A stretch of 64,000 nt of DNA from Bordetella ansorpii (GTDB lineage Bacteria > Pseudomonadota > Gammaproteobacteria > Burkholderiales > Burkholderiaceae_B), in contig NZ_FKBS01000006.1 in assembly GCF_900078315.1 (NCBI RefSeq), positions 124,001 through 188,000 on the forward strand, read 5' to 3'. Below the pieces are notes generated by a model. The model saw only the letters and a list, made by a program, of their open reading frames with translations, searched no databases and was not told where the DNA came from. The stretch's first letter is position 1. Each line of letters begins with the position of its first letter. A program made the translations under genes and the position numbers. Below, piece after piece: positions 19,658 through 28,632 of this stretch.

Positions 19658-20554
19658 CTACATCGATATCCGATCCGCGATGTACTGCCGCAGCCACGCA
19701 TGCCCCGCGTCGTCCTGGTACCGCTCGTGCCAGTACAGCGACACCGCGATGTTCGGCAGTCCCAGCGGCACCTTCAGCGTCACCGTCTTCGTCGCCGTGG
19801 ACATGGTCCTGGCGATGCTTTCCGGCATGGTCGCAATCAGGTCCGACTGTGCAATGACGAACGGACAGACCAGATAGCTCGATAGCGTGGCCACGATGTG
19901 GCGGCTGCGGTTCTGCCCGAGCAGCACGCGGTCCACCGCGTTGCTGAAAAAGCGCGTGTGCGCGGCCAGATCCAGGTGGCCGTACTTCAGGTAGGCATCC
20001 AGGTTCCAGCGCTTGCGCAGGCACGGGTGTCCTTCGCGCACGACGCACACGGCGGGCTCGTCGTACAGGAAGCGCGTGCGCAGGTCGGGCGACGGTTCGG
20101 GAAAGTACCCCGCGATCAATTCCACATGGTTCGTGTCCAGCATGCTCAGGCCGTGCTGCGGGCGGGCCGGCACGATGCGCAGCTGGAAATGCGGCGCGTC
20201 GCGCGCCAGGTCGGGCAACAGGCGCGGCAGCAGCGTGAACTGCACGTAGTCGGTGGCGTACAGCGACAGCGAACGCGACGAGTGCGCGGGATCGAAGGCG
20301 TCCAGTTCGCGCGTGGCGCGGCGCCATTCTTCCAGCAAGGGGCGGAAGCGCCGGTGCAGTTCGTTGGCCTGCTCGGTCGGCTGCCAGCCGCCCTCGCGCA
20401 CCAGCAATGGGTCGTTGAACAGGCGGCGCAGGCGGTTGAGGGCCGCGCTCATGGCGGGCTGGCTGACGCCCAGTTGCTCCGCGGCGCGGGTCAGGCTGCG
20501 GCAGCTCATCAGCGCCTCGAAATGCAGCAGCAGGTTCAGGTCTGGGTGTTTCAT
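19658..20554 (-). CDS. LysR-family transcriptional regulator
   Basis: A 298-residue LysR protein of the NodD/LinR-like branch. The N-terminus is DLNLLLHFEALMSCRSLTRAAEQLGVSQPAMSAALNRLRR (helix-turn-helix about residues 5-60, with the recognition helix in VSQPAMSAALNRL). The effector domain contains SLSLYATDYVQFTLLPRLL. It is divergent from the Bug-hyuA-hyuB unit across 153 bp and is its likely regulator. Confidence 0.9.
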   Translation of the reverse strand: MKHPDLNLLLHFEALMSCRSLTRAAEQLGVSQPAMSAALNRLRRLFNDPLLVREGGWQPTEQANELHRRFRPLLEEWRRATRELDAFDPAHSSRSLSLYATDYVQFTLLPRLLPDLARDAPHFQLRIVPARPQHGLSMLDTNHVELIAGYFPEPSPDLRTRFLYDEPAVCVVREGHPCLRKRWNLDAYLKYGHLDLAAHTRFFSNAVDRVLLGQNRSRHIVATLSSYLVCPFVIAQSDLIATMPESIARTMSTATKTVTLKVPLGLPNIAVSLYWHERYQDDAGHAWLRQYIADRISM

Positions 20555-20707
20555 CGCCGGCCTCCATAAATGCCGTTGATGTGACTATAAACAAGAAGTG
20601 CTGCTGTCACCTCTTGCGCGGGCCTAGTATGGCCACGTTGTTGCAGTGAACACATGCCGGCGATACGACCGGCGACCAAGAAGTTCTAACGACACAAGGG
20701 GTAGTAC

Positions 20708-21691
20708 ATGAATGCAGGACGTTTCGTCACGGCATGCCGGATGGCGGCCGCGGTTGTCGCGCTGACCGCGGCGGCGCCTTCCCTGGCCGCATGGCCGCAA
20801 GACAAGGTGGTGCGCATCGTCGTGCCGTTCGCCGCGGGCGGGTCGACCGACCTGATCGCGCGCAAGGTGGCCGAGGGCCTGGGCAAGAAGCTCAGCGCCA
20901 ACGTCATCGTGGAGAACCGGCCGGGCGCCGGCGGCACGGTGGGCACCGAGTACGTGGCGCGCCAGCCGGCCGATGGCTACACCATCCTGATGGGTTCGGT
21001 CAGCACGCACGGCAGCGCCGCCTGTGTGTATTCGAAGCTGCCCTATGACCCGATCAAGGATTTCACGCCGCTGGCGGTCGTGGCCACCATTCCCAACGTG
21101 CTGGTGGTGAACAAGTCGGTGCCCGCCGACAACCTGCAGCAGTTCGTGGCGCTGTTGAAGAAAGATCCCGAAAAGTATTCGTTCGCCTCGAACGGCCAGG
21201 GGACGTCGAATCACCTGGCGGCCGAGCTGTTCAAGACCACGGCTGGCGTGTCGATGGTGCACGTACCCTACCGCGGATCGGGTCCGGCGCTGATCGATCT
21301 GGTCGGTGGCCAGGTCAACATGATGATGGACGTGGTGATGACGTCCTATCCCTATGTGAAGGACGGCAAGATCAAGGCACTGGCGGTCACTTCGACGCAG
21401 CGTTCGAAGATGCTGCCCGACGTGCCGACGGTGGCCGAGTCCGGCTATCCGGGCTACGAGGCGATGGTCTGGTTCGGCATGCTGGCCCCGGCCAAGCTGC
21501 CCGAGGACGTGCGCAAGCCGCTGACCGATGCGCTGGTGTCGGTGCTGCATGGTCCCGAGATGAAGCCTTACCTGGAGGCGCAGGGCGCCGAGGTGTCCGA
21601 CGTGGCGGGCGCGACCTTTACCGACATGATCAAGACCGAAGTGTCCAAGTGGTGCGACGTGGTCAAGAGAGCCGGCATCAAGCTGGACTAG
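20708..21691 (+). CDS. Bug/TctC-type solute-binding protein
   Basis: A 327-residue periplasmic binding protein of the Bug family with signal peptide (about 1-28, ending SLAA). The family segments VVRIVVPFAAGGSTDLIARK, VENRPGAGGTVGTEY and DVPTVAESGYPGYEAMVWFG are all present. It is the first gene of a unit with hydantoinase/oxoprolinase A and B, so its ligand is probably the substrate of those enzymes, for example a cyclic amide or hydantoin-like compound. That link is inference from order. No membrane permease gene is present. Confidence 0.92.
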   Translation: MNAGRFVTACRMAAAVVALTAAAPSLAAWPQDKVVRIVVPFAAGGSTDLIARKVAEGLGKKLSANVIVENRPGAGGTVGTEYVARQPADGYTILMGSVSTHGSAACVYSKLPYDPIKDFTPLAVVATIPNVLVVNKSVPADNLQQFVALLKKDPEKYSFASNGQGTSNHLAAELFKTTAGVSMVHVPYRGSGPALIDLVGGQVNMMMDVVMTSYPYVKDGKIKALAVTSTQRSKMLPDVPTVAESGYPGYEAMVWFGMLAPAKLPEDVRKPLTDALVSVLHGPEMKPYLEAQGAEVSDVAGATFTDMIKTEVSKWCDVVKRAGIKLD

Positions 21692-21769
21692 GGGCCGGCT
21701 TGAGCCGAATCTTTGCACGCGTGATCGGGCAGGGCGCGCGGGCCGCCAAGACAACATAGGAAGACAGGC

Positions 21770-23824
21770 ATGTATCGCATAGGCATAGACGTCGGGGGCA
21801 CGTTCACCGACTTCACGATGATCGACGAGGGAACCGGGCAGGTGCACTTCCACAAAGTGCCCTCGACCCCGCACGACCCCTCCGAGGCCATCCAGAACGG
21901 CATCGCAGGCATGCTGGCCGACCACGAGGTCTCGCCCAGCCAGGTCTCGCATGTGGGCCACGGCACCACCGTGGCGACCAACCTGATTATCGAGCGCAAG
22001 GGCGCGCGCGTGGGGCTGCTGACCACGCGTGGTTTCCGCGACGTGCTCGAGATCGGCCGCCAGACGCGCCCGCATCTGTACGACTACAGCGTCGGCAAGC
22101 CGCCCGTGGCCGTGCCGCGCCAGTTCCGCATCGAGATCGACGAGCGTGTCGATGCCTCGGGCGCGGTGCTGCGCGAGCTGGACGAAGCACAGGTGCGCGC
22201 CGCCGCCCGCGTCTTTGCCGAAGGCGAGATCGAAGCCGTGACGATCTGCTTCCTGCACTCCTATCGCAATCCCGCGCACGAACGGCGCGCCGCCGAGATC
22301 GTGGCCGAGGAGCTGCCGGGCGTGTACGTCAGCATCTCCAGCGAGGTGCTGCCCGAGTTCCGCGAGTACGAGCGCCTGTCCACCACGGTGCTGAATGCCG
22401 CGGTGGGCCCGCGCATGGAGCGCTACCTGGAACGCTTCCTGGCGCGCACCCGTGAGTTGGACATCGCGCACGAGCCGCACACCATCCACTCGAACGGCGG
22501 CCTGATGTCGATCGCCACGGTGCGCCGCTATCCGGTGCGCACCTGCCTGTCGGGCCCCGCGGCCGGCGTGGTGGGCGCGGCCGCGGTGGGCCGCGTGATC
22601 GGCAGCCCCAACCTGGTGACGTTCGACGTGGGCGGCACCAGCACGGACGTGTCGCTGGTGGTGGACGGCCAGCCGCTGTTCACCTCGCATCGCCACGTGG
22701 CCGGCTATCCGGTGAAGACGCCGATGGTCGACATCCACGTCATCGGCGCGGGTGGTGGCAGCATCGCCTGGATGGATGATGCCGGCGCGTTGAAGGTGGG
22801 CCCGCACAGCGCGGGCGCGGTGCCCGGTCCGGTGGGCTACGGCCGTGGCGGCGTCGAGCCGACCATCACCGACGCCGAGATCGCGCTGCAACGCCTGAAT
22901 CCCGTGTCGCTGCTGAAGGGCCGCATGGCGGTGCACGCGGAGGCCGCGCGCAAGGTGATCCAGGAGAAAGTGGCCCAGCCGCTGGGCCTGTCGATGGAAG
23001 ACGCGGCCGAAGGCATCCTGCGCATCGCCGCGGCCAACATGAGCCGCGCCATTCGCGCCGTGTCCACCGAGCGCGGCTATGCCCTGAGCGATTTCGCGCT
23101 GTACGCCTACGGCGGCGCAGGTCCCTTGCACGCGGTGGAAGTGGCCGAGGAGTGCGGCATCCCTTGCGTGATCGTGCCGCAGGAGCCGGGCACGATGTGC
23201 GCGCGCGGCATCCTGCTGTCCGACATCTCGTTCGACTTCGTGCGCAGCGAGATCTCGCTGGCGTCCGACGCCAGCTGGCCCAAGGTGCAGGCGGTGTTCG
23301 GCGAGCTGAACCAGCAGGCGCAGGCCTGGCTGGAGACCGAGCGCGTGGCGCCCGCCATGCGTCAGGTGCGCATGGCCATCGATGCGCGCTACGAAGGCCA
23401 GAACTTCGAGGTGCAGGTCGTGATGGACAGCACCGAACAGGGCTGCGACGAGTTCATGCGCCGCTTCGGCGAGGCGCACGAGCGCGAGTACGGCTACACG
23501 GTGGATGACCGCGGCGTGCAGATCATCAACTGCCGCCTGCAGGCGGTGGGCCAGGTGATCAAGGCCCCCCTGGCGCCGCGCCATGTGGACGGCAGCCTGG
23601 AACGCGCCCGCATGGGCGAGCGCCGCTCTTATTTCGGCGCCACCGCCGGCTGGCTGGAGTCGCCGGTGTACGACCGCGACCTGCTGCCCGCGGGCACGAC
23701 GTTCACCGGCCCGGCGCTGGTGGAGGAAATGAGCTCGACCACGGTGATCGGCCCCGGCCAGCACGTCACCGTCGACGCATACGGCAACCTGATCATTCTG
23801 CTGCAAGGAGGCCAGCATGGCTGA
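21770..23824 (+). CDS. hyuA: Hydantoinase/oxoprolinase family protein, subunit A
   Basis: An ATP-dependent ring-opening subunit of 684 residues. The acetate/sugar-kinase-like nucleotide fold shows as MYRIGIDVGGTFTDFTMIDE at the N-terminus, GHGTTVATNLIIERKGARVG, SGPAAGVVGAAAVGR, VTFDVGGTSTDVSLVVDGQP and YGGAGPLHAVEVAEECGIP. Such proteins pair with HyuB to hydrolyse N-methylhydantoin, 5-oxoproline or related ring amides; acetone carboxylase beta is also related. It overlaps hyuB by eight bases, showing coupled synthesis. Substrate unknown. Confidence 0.93.
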   Translation: MYRIGIDVGGTFTDFTMIDEGTGQVHFHKVPSTPHDPSEAIQNGIAGMLADHEVSPSQVSHVGHGTTVATNLIIERKGARVGLLTTRGFRDVLEIGRQTRPHLYDYSVGKPPVAVPRQFRIEIDERVDASGAVLRELDEAQVRAAARVFAEGEIEAVTICFLHSYRNPAHERRAAEIVAEELPGVYVSISSEVLPEFREYERLSTTVLNAAVGPRMERYLERFLARTRELDIAHEPHTIHSNGGLMSIATVRRYPVRTCLSGPAAGVVGAAAVGRVIGSPNLVTFDVGGTSTDVSLVVDGQPLFTSHRHVAGYPVKTPMVDIHVIGAGGGSIAWMDDAGALKVGPHSAGAVPGPVGYGRGGVEPTITDAEIALQRLNPVSLLKGRMAVHAEAARKVIQEKVAQPLGLSMEDAAEGILRIAAANMSRAIRAVSTERGYALSDFALYAYGGAGPLHAVEVAEECGIPCVIVPQEPGTMCARGILLSDISFDFVRSEISLASDASWPKVQAVFGELNQQAQAWLETERVAPAMRQVRMAIDARYEGQNFEVQVVMDSTEQGCDEFMRRFGEAHEREYGYTVDDRGVQIINCRLQAVGQVIKAPLAPRHVDGSLERARMGERRSYFGATAGWLESPVYDRDLLPAGTTFTGPALVEEMSSTTVIGPGQHVTVDAYGNLIILLQGGQHG

Positions 23825-25514
23825 GTCCACGTTGGAAGCCCCGGTCCTGGCGGACCCCATCGGCATGGAGGTGTTCTGCAACCGCCTGCTGTCGATCACC
23901 GAAGACATGAACAACACCCTGGTGCGGGCCTCGTTCTCGACCAACATCAAGGAACGCAAGGACTGCTCGGTGGCGCTGTTCGACGCCGCCGGCCGCCTGG
24001 TGGCGCAAGGCACGCAGATCCCGCTGCACCTGGGTTCGCTGGACGGCGCGATGCGCGCCATCCTGAAGACCTACAAGCCCGAAGACATCCGCGACGGCGA
24101 CATCTACATCTGCAACGATCCCTATCTGGCCGACGGCAGCCACCTGCCCGACATCAATATCGTCACGCCGGTGTTCTGGGAAGGCACGCTGCGTTTCTTC
24201 GCGGCCAACATCGCGCACCACTCGGACGTGGGCGGTTCGGTGCCGGGCTCGATCGCCGGCGGCCTGAAGTCGATCTTCGAGGAAGGCATCCGCATCCCCG
24301 CCTGCCGCATCGGGCGCAATGGCGAAGTGGACGAGGACATGCTGCGCCTGATCTGCTCGAACACACGCGATCCGGAAGAGCGCGTGCTGGACCTGCGCGT
24401 GCAGATGGCCACCAACCGCCGCGGCGCGGCCGCGGTGCAAGGCCTGATCCGCCAGATGGGCCTGCAGGCCGTGCTGCGTTCGGTGGACGACGTGATCACG
24501 TACACGCGCCGCCGCCTGCAGAATCGCATCGCCGAATTGCAGGAAGGCAGCTATTCGTTCCGCAGCGATCTGGACGACGACGGCATGGGCGGCGATCCGG
24601 TGCCGATCCAGGTGACGTTGACCGTGTCCGCGGGCAAACTGCATTTCGATTTCGACGGCACGGGCAAGCAGGCGCGCGGCGCCATGAACCTGCCCTTCAA
24701 TGCCCTGCGCGCCTGCGTGTACTACGCGGTGAAGGCGCTGCTGGATCCGGACCTGGCGCCCAACGCCGGCCTGTTCGATCCGATCTCGGTGTCGGCGCCG
24801 CTGGGCACCATCACCAATCCCGAGGCGCCCGCCGCCGTGGGTGCGCGCTCGATCACCGCGCAGAAAGTGGCCGGCACGATCTTCGGCGCCTTCCGCGGCC
24901 TGCTGCCGCCGGAACGCATCATGGCCTCGGGCAACGACTGCTGCCCGGCCATCACGTTCTCGGGCCGCTGGCCCAGCCGCGCGGGCCAGTTCGTGTACCT
25001 GGAAACCCTGGGCGGCGGCGCCGGCGCGCGCTACGACACGGACGGCATGGATGGCGTACACGTGCACATGACCAACACGTCCAACCTGCCGGTCGAGGCG
25101 CTGGAGAATGAATACCCGCTGCTGATGGACGAGTACGCGCTGATCGCCGATTCGGGCGGCCCCGGCCGCACGCGCGGCGGCCTGGCGATCGCCAAGCAGA
25201 TCCGCGCGGTGGGTCCTGGCGTGGTGTTCTCGGCGCGTTCGGACAGCCACGTGGTGGGCGTGGCCAGCGGCGTGGCGGGTGGCGGCGATGGCCGGCGCGC
25301 GCGGCTGGTGCGCAACTTCGGCACCCCGCAGGAAGAAGTGCTGTTCTCCAAGACCGCCAACATCCCGTTGGGACCCGGCGAGAGCGTGCGTATCGAGACG
25401 CCTGGCGGCGGCGGCTACGGCAGCCCGGCCGAGCGTTCGCGCGCCAAACTGGAGCGCGACATGCTGGACGGCAAGGTCAGCGCGCAGCACGCGGCGGCGG
25501 CCTACGCGCAATAA
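23817..25514 (+). CDS. hyuB: Hydantoinase/oxoprolinase family protein, subunit B
   Basis: The partner subunit of HyuA, 565 residues. Family marks are DPIGMEVFCNRLLSITEDMN at the start, SFSTNIKERKDCSVALFDAAG, HLGSLDGAMRAIL, CNDPYLADGSHLPD (a metal-binding region), ETLGGGAGARYDTDGMDGVH and the C-terminal ETPGGGGYGSP. These are the conserved blocks of HyuB/OPLAH C-terminal halves. The ATG at 23817 lies inside the end of hyuA. It ends at a hairpin shared with the convergent GntR gene. Confidence 0.93.
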   Translation: MAESTLEAPVLADPIGMEVFCNRLLSITEDMNNTLVRASFSTNIKERKDCSVALFDAAGRLVAQGTQIPLHLGSLDGAMRAILKTYKPEDIRDGDIYICNDPYLADGSHLPDINIVTPVFWEGTLRFFAANIAHHSDVGGSVPGSIAGGLKSIFEEGIRIPACRIGRNGEVDEDMLRLICSNTRDPEERVLDLRVQMATNRRGAAAVQGLIRQMGLQAVLRSVDDVITYTRRRLQNRIAELQEGSYSFRSDLDDDGMGGDPVPIQVTLTVSAGKLHFDFDGTGKQARGAMNLPFNALRACVYYAVKALLDPDLAPNAGLFDPISVSAPLGTITNPEAPAAVGARSITAQKVAGTIFGAFRGLLPPERIMASGNDCCPAITFSGRWPSRAGQFVYLETLGGGAGARYDTDGMDGVHVHMTNTSNLPVEALENEYPLLMDEYALIADSGGPGRTRGGLAIAKQIRAVGPGVVFSARSDSHVVGVASGVAGGGDGRRARLVRNFGTPQEEVLFSKTANIPLGPGESVRIETPGGGGYGSPAERSRAKLERDMLDGKVSAQHAAAAYAQ

Positions 25515-25544
25515 GCCGGCGCCACGCGCTGCGGCGCGGGCTTA
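25512..25544. terminator. Convergent hairpin formed by both stop regions (hyuB/GntR)
   Basis: TAAGCCGGCGCC (25512-25523) pairs with GGCGCGGGCTTA (25533-25544) with one mismatch and a 9-base loop. The outer bases are the TAA stop of hyuB and, on the other strand, the TAA stop of the GntR gene. It could terminate both convergent transcripts. Confidence 0.6.
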
Positions 25545-26354
25545 TTCGGGCAAATCCACCTTCAGCGACATCGAGTACTTCATCTTGGTGTGCGGAAAGG
25601 TGGTGATCGTGACCAGCATGGGGATGCTGTGCTCGCCGAAGTAGCGGCGGGTGATGACCAGTCCCGCCGTCTTGGGCGCGACCTTCAGCAATCCGGCCAC
25701 TTCCTTGCCGATGGGCGTGGCCGAGAACTCCTGTGCGACCTCGCGGATGCGCTGGCTGTAGCGGGTTTCGATCAGGCCGGACAGCGGCAGGTGCACGCGG
25801 CCGATGTCGGCCTCGATGGCGGCGTAGTCGGGGTGGATGTAGGCCTCGGAGAACGCCACGGGAGCGGCCTTGTTGCCCAGCAGCTTGATGGCGCGCACGT
25901 ACAGCCACTCGTGGCGCAGCGTGCAGCCCAGCGCGGTGGCCTGGCGCGCGTTGGCCTTGATCATGCGCGCATCGTGCACGCGCAGCGATGCGTTCTTGAT
26001 GTACTGGAACAGCTCGGAGAACTGCGAGATGCGCTGGGTGTGGCGGGTGTCCGATTTGGCGGCCTCGACGCGCGTGCCCACGCCGGGCCGGCGCGACACC
26101 ATGCCGGCTTCGGTCAGCAGGCGGACGGCCTCGCGCACGGTATGGCGGCTGGCGTCGTACTGCACGCACAGTTCGTGCTCGGTGGGCAGCAGGGTCATCA
26201 CCGGGTAGCGGCCGGCGCGGATACCGCGAGCCAGGTCTTCGTAGATGGCCTTGTAACGCGGCGCGCGGCTGTCCTCTGCCGGCGTGCCGGCGCCGAGCAT
26301 CGTGCCTGCCTCATGGGCGGGTACGGCGGCCTCGGACGGCGCGGATCGGATCAT
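25542..26354 (-). CDS. GntR-family regulator with UTRA domain
   Basis: A 270-residue GntR/HutC-type regulator. After a 30-residue variable lead there is a winged helix-turn-helix (about 33-100: YEDLARGIRAGRYP, LLPTEHELCVQYDASRHTVR, GVGTRVEA). The UTRA ligand domain follows, with EWLYVRAIKLLGNKAAPVAF and ATPIGKEVAGLLKVAPKTAGL. UTRA domains bind small effectors such as histidine intermediates, sugar phosphates or phosphonates. The gene is divergent from the ABC/dehydrogenase operon, and a double palindrome lies between the two starts, so it very likely represses that operon and itself. An internal start cannot be excluded. Confidence 0.92.
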   Translation of the reverse strand: MIRSAPSEAAVPAHEAGTMLGAGTPAEDSRAPRYKAIYEDLARGIRAGRYPVMTLLPTEHELCVQYDASRHTVREAVRLLTEAGMVSRRPGVGTRVEAAKSDTRHTQRISQFSELFQYIKNASLRVHDARMIKANARQATALGCTLRHEWLYVRAIKLLGNKAAPVAFSEAYIHPDYAAIEADIGRVHLPLSGLIETRYSQRIREVAQEFSATPIGKEVAGLLKVAPKTAGLVITRRYFGEHSIPMLVTITTFPHTKMKYSMSLKVDLPE

Positions 26355-26429
26355 GGGGTTTTCCTGGAAATCGGGCGGGAAGTAAGGGACATCACTATGT
26401 TGACGACTTTACCTCGAAAGCCGGATTAT

Positions 26430-26455
26430 TTGTCCGGACATTCATGTCCGGACAA
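26430..26455. promoter_or_regulatory. GntR operator: double palindrome TGTCCGGACA
   Basis: Two copies of the self-complementary decamer TGTCCGGACA (26431-26440 and 26445-26454) are themselves arranged as a perfect inverted repeat, TTGTCCGGACAT-TC-ATGTCCGGACAA. Arms are 12 bp and the spacer 2 bp. It sits 75 bp from the GntR start and 31 bp before the binding-protein start, the position expected for a shared operator. Confidence 0.75.
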
Positions 26456-26486
26456 TTGTACGGCCAATAAAGATCGGGGGTTCATC

Positions 26487-27518
26487 ATGGGTAAGGTTGT
26501 TGCAGTGCTTGCCGCCGCCACGCTGGCGGCCCTGTCGGCTACGGCGGCGCATGCCCAGCAGAAGCTGGTGGTGGCGGGCTACGGCGGTTCGTTCGAAGAC
26601 ATCATGCGCCAGGAGATCTTCCCGGCCTTCGGCAAGCAGCATGGCGTCGAACTGGAATACGTGGCGGGCAACTCCACCAACACGGTGGCGCGCCTGCAGG
26701 CCCAGAAGAGCAACCAGCAGGTCGACGTGGCCATCATCGATGACGGCCCCATGTACCAGGCCATCGCGCTGGGCTTTTGCGCGCCCATCCAGGGCCTGCC
26801 CAAGGACGATCTGTACAAGACCGCGCTGTACAAGGACGACAAGGCCGTGGCGCTGGGCATCGTCGCCACCGGCATCATGTACAACAAGAAGGTCTTCGAA
26901 GAGAAGAAATGGGCGCCGCCCACGTCGTGGGACGACCTGAAGGATCCCAAGTACAAGCAACTGCTGGTCATTCCGCCGCTGAACAACACCTATGGCCTGC
27001 ATGCGCTGGTGCAGTACGCCCGGGAGGGCGGCGGCAGCGAGAAGAACGTCGACGCCGGCTTCAAGACCTTCAAGGACAAGGTCGGCCCCAACGTGCTGGT
27101 GTACGAGCCCTCGCCCGGCAAGATGACCGAGCTGTTCTCCAGCGGCCAGGCCGTGATCGGCGTGTGGGGCAGCGGCCGCGCCAAGGCTTTCGCCGACACC
27201 GGTTTTCCCGTGGGCTTCGTGTATCCGCGTGAAGGCGCCTATGCGCTGCTGTCGTCGGTGTGCCCCATCGCCAAGGACAAGCCGAATCCCGCCGCGCAGG
27301 CCTTCATCAACTACCTGATGACCCCCGAGGTGCAGACCAAACTGGGCAGCAGCTACGGCTACGGTCCAGTCAACAAGAAGGCGCAAGCCAAGGACAACCC
27401 CAATGTGCCGATGCCGATCGGCGAGCGCGCGGCCAAGCTCATCGTCCTGGATTGGGACACGGTCAACCAGAACCGCGACGACTGGAACAAGCGCTGGACG
27501 CGCGAGATCGAGCGTTAA
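26487..27518 (+). CDS. ABC transporter periplasmic binding protein (polyamine/opine type)
   Basis: A 343-residue periplasmic protein of the family-1 extracellular solute-binding group (PotD/PotF and opine-binding relatives). A signal peptide MGKVVAVLAAATLAALSATA ending AHAQ is followed by KLVVAGYGGSFEDIMRQEIF, DVAIIDDGPMYQ, TGIMYNKKVFEEKKWAPPTSW and VGVWGSGRAK-like segments, which are typical. The start at 26487 fits the signal peptide; the longer open frame upstream runs through the operator. First gene of the operon, followed by ATPase and two permeases. The ligand is probably an amine or amino-acid derivative. Confidence 0.9.
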   Translation: MGKVVAVLAAATLAALSATAAHAQQKLVVAGYGGSFEDIMRQEIFPAFGKQHGVELEYVAGNSTNTVARLQAQKSNQQVDVAIIDDGPMYQAIALGFCAPIQGLPKDDLYKTALYKDDKAVALGIVATGIMYNKKVFEEKKWAPPTSWDDLKDPKYKQLLVIPPLNNTYGLHALVQYAREGGGSEKNVDAGFKTFKDKVGPNVLVYEPSPGKMTELFSSGQAVIGVWGSGRAKAFADTGFPVGFVYPREGAYALLSSVCPIAKDKPNPAAQAFINYLMTPEVQTKLGSSYGYGPVNKKAQAKDNPNVPMPIGERAAKLIVLDWDTVNQNRDDWNKRWTREIER

Positions 27519-27548
27519 GCACTTCTTGCCGGCTGCTGGGATCCTGAC

Positions 27549-28598
27549 ATGACTTATCTGGTGTTGAACGGCCTGACCAAGCGCTACGGTGACGTTGTCG
27601 CCGTGGACAGGGTCAGCCTGTCCGTGAATCGCGGCGAGTTCGTCTCGCTGCTGGGGCCCTCCGGGTGCGGCAAGACGACGACCCTGCAGATGATCGCGGG
27701 TTTCGTCGAGCCCACCGCGGGCAGCATCGTGCTCGATGGCCGCGACATGGGCCGCATGCCGGCCAACAAGCGCGGACTGGGCATGGTGTTCCAGAACTAC
27801 GCGCTGTTCCCGCACATGACGGCCGCGCAGAATGTGGCCTTCGGGCTGGAGATGCGCGACGTGCCGCGCGCCGAGCGCGCCAAGCGCGTGGGCGAGGCGC
27901 TGGAGCTGGTGGGCCTGTCGCACCTCGCTGACCGCCATCCGGCCCGCATGTCGGGCGGCCAGCAGCAGCGCGTGGCCCTGGCCCGCGCGCTGGTGATCAA
28001 GCCGGCGGTGCTGCTGCTGGACGAACCGCTGTCCAACCTGGATGCCAAGCTGCGCGAGGAAATGCAGCTGGAACTGCGCAGCATCCAGCGCACGGTGGGC
28101 ACCACCACCATCCTGGTCACGCACGATCAATCGGAAGCGCTGGCGCTGTCCGACCGCATCGTGGTGATGAACCAGGGCCGTGCCGAGCAGGTGGCCGATC
28201 CGTTCTCGGCCTATGAAGCGCCTGTCAGCCGGTTCGTGGGGGGATTCCTGGGCAAGGCCAATCTGTTCACGCCGCAACCGGCGCAACACGAAGGCCAGGC
28301 GCGCGCGGCCATCGGCGAGGCGCGCGTCGCGCTGGAGGGCGCGGCCATGCCGTCCGGGCAGGTCATCGTGCGGCCCGAGAAGATCCTGTTCTCGGAGCCC
28401 TCGGTCTGTGCCTTGCCCGGCAAGCTGAAGGCCCGGGTGTTCCAGGGCAACCACTGGCTGTGCCAGGTGGAGACCTCGGTGGGCGACGTGCTGGTGATCC
28501 GCCAGAACGACGGCGTGCCGGTGCCGCAGGAAGGCAGCCCGGTGCATCTGCGCTGGCGCGCGCAAGACATGCGGCCGGTGGGCGAGGACAAGGCATGA
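27549..28598 (+). CDS. ABC transporter ATP-binding protein (PotA-like)
   Basis: The 349-residue ATPase of the importer. It has Walker A GPSGCGKTTT (residues 36-45), Q-loop FQNYALFPHM, signature MSGGQQQRVALARAL, Walker B VLLLDEPLSNLDAK, the switch His in VTHDQSEALALSD, and a C-terminal TOBE-type regulatory domain (about 270-349) with VRPEKILFS. This layout is that of PotA/FbpC-type ATPases for polyamines, iron or phosphonates. It lies 30 bp after the binding-protein gene. Confidence 0.94.
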   Translation: MTYLVLNGLTKRYGDVVAVDRVSLSVNRGEFVSLLGPSGCGKTTTLQMIAGFVEPTAGSIVLDGRDMGRMPANKRGLGMVFQNYALFPHMTAAQNVAFGLEMRDVPRAERAKRVGEALELVGLSHLADRHPARMSGGQQQRVALARALVIKPAVLLLDEPLSNLDAKLREEMQLELRSIQRTVGTTTILVTHDQSEALALSDRIVVMNQGRAEQVADPFSAYEAPVSRFVGGFLGKANLFTPQPAQHEGQARAAIGEARVALEGAAMPSGQVIVRPEKILFSEPSVCALPGKLKARVFQGNHWLCQVETSVGDVLVIRQNDGVPVPQEGSPVHLRWRAQDMRPVGEDKA

Positions 28599-28632
28599 AC
28601 GCGGCCCGAATCGTGCCTCACGGAGGCCGCCG

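Noticed and set aside
20624-24061. A 1145-codon open frame on the minus strand across the Bug and hyuA genes
   Set aside because: It mirrors the high GC content at third positions of the real genes on the plus strand. It has no recognisable domain, and the plus-strand genes show clear family motifs.
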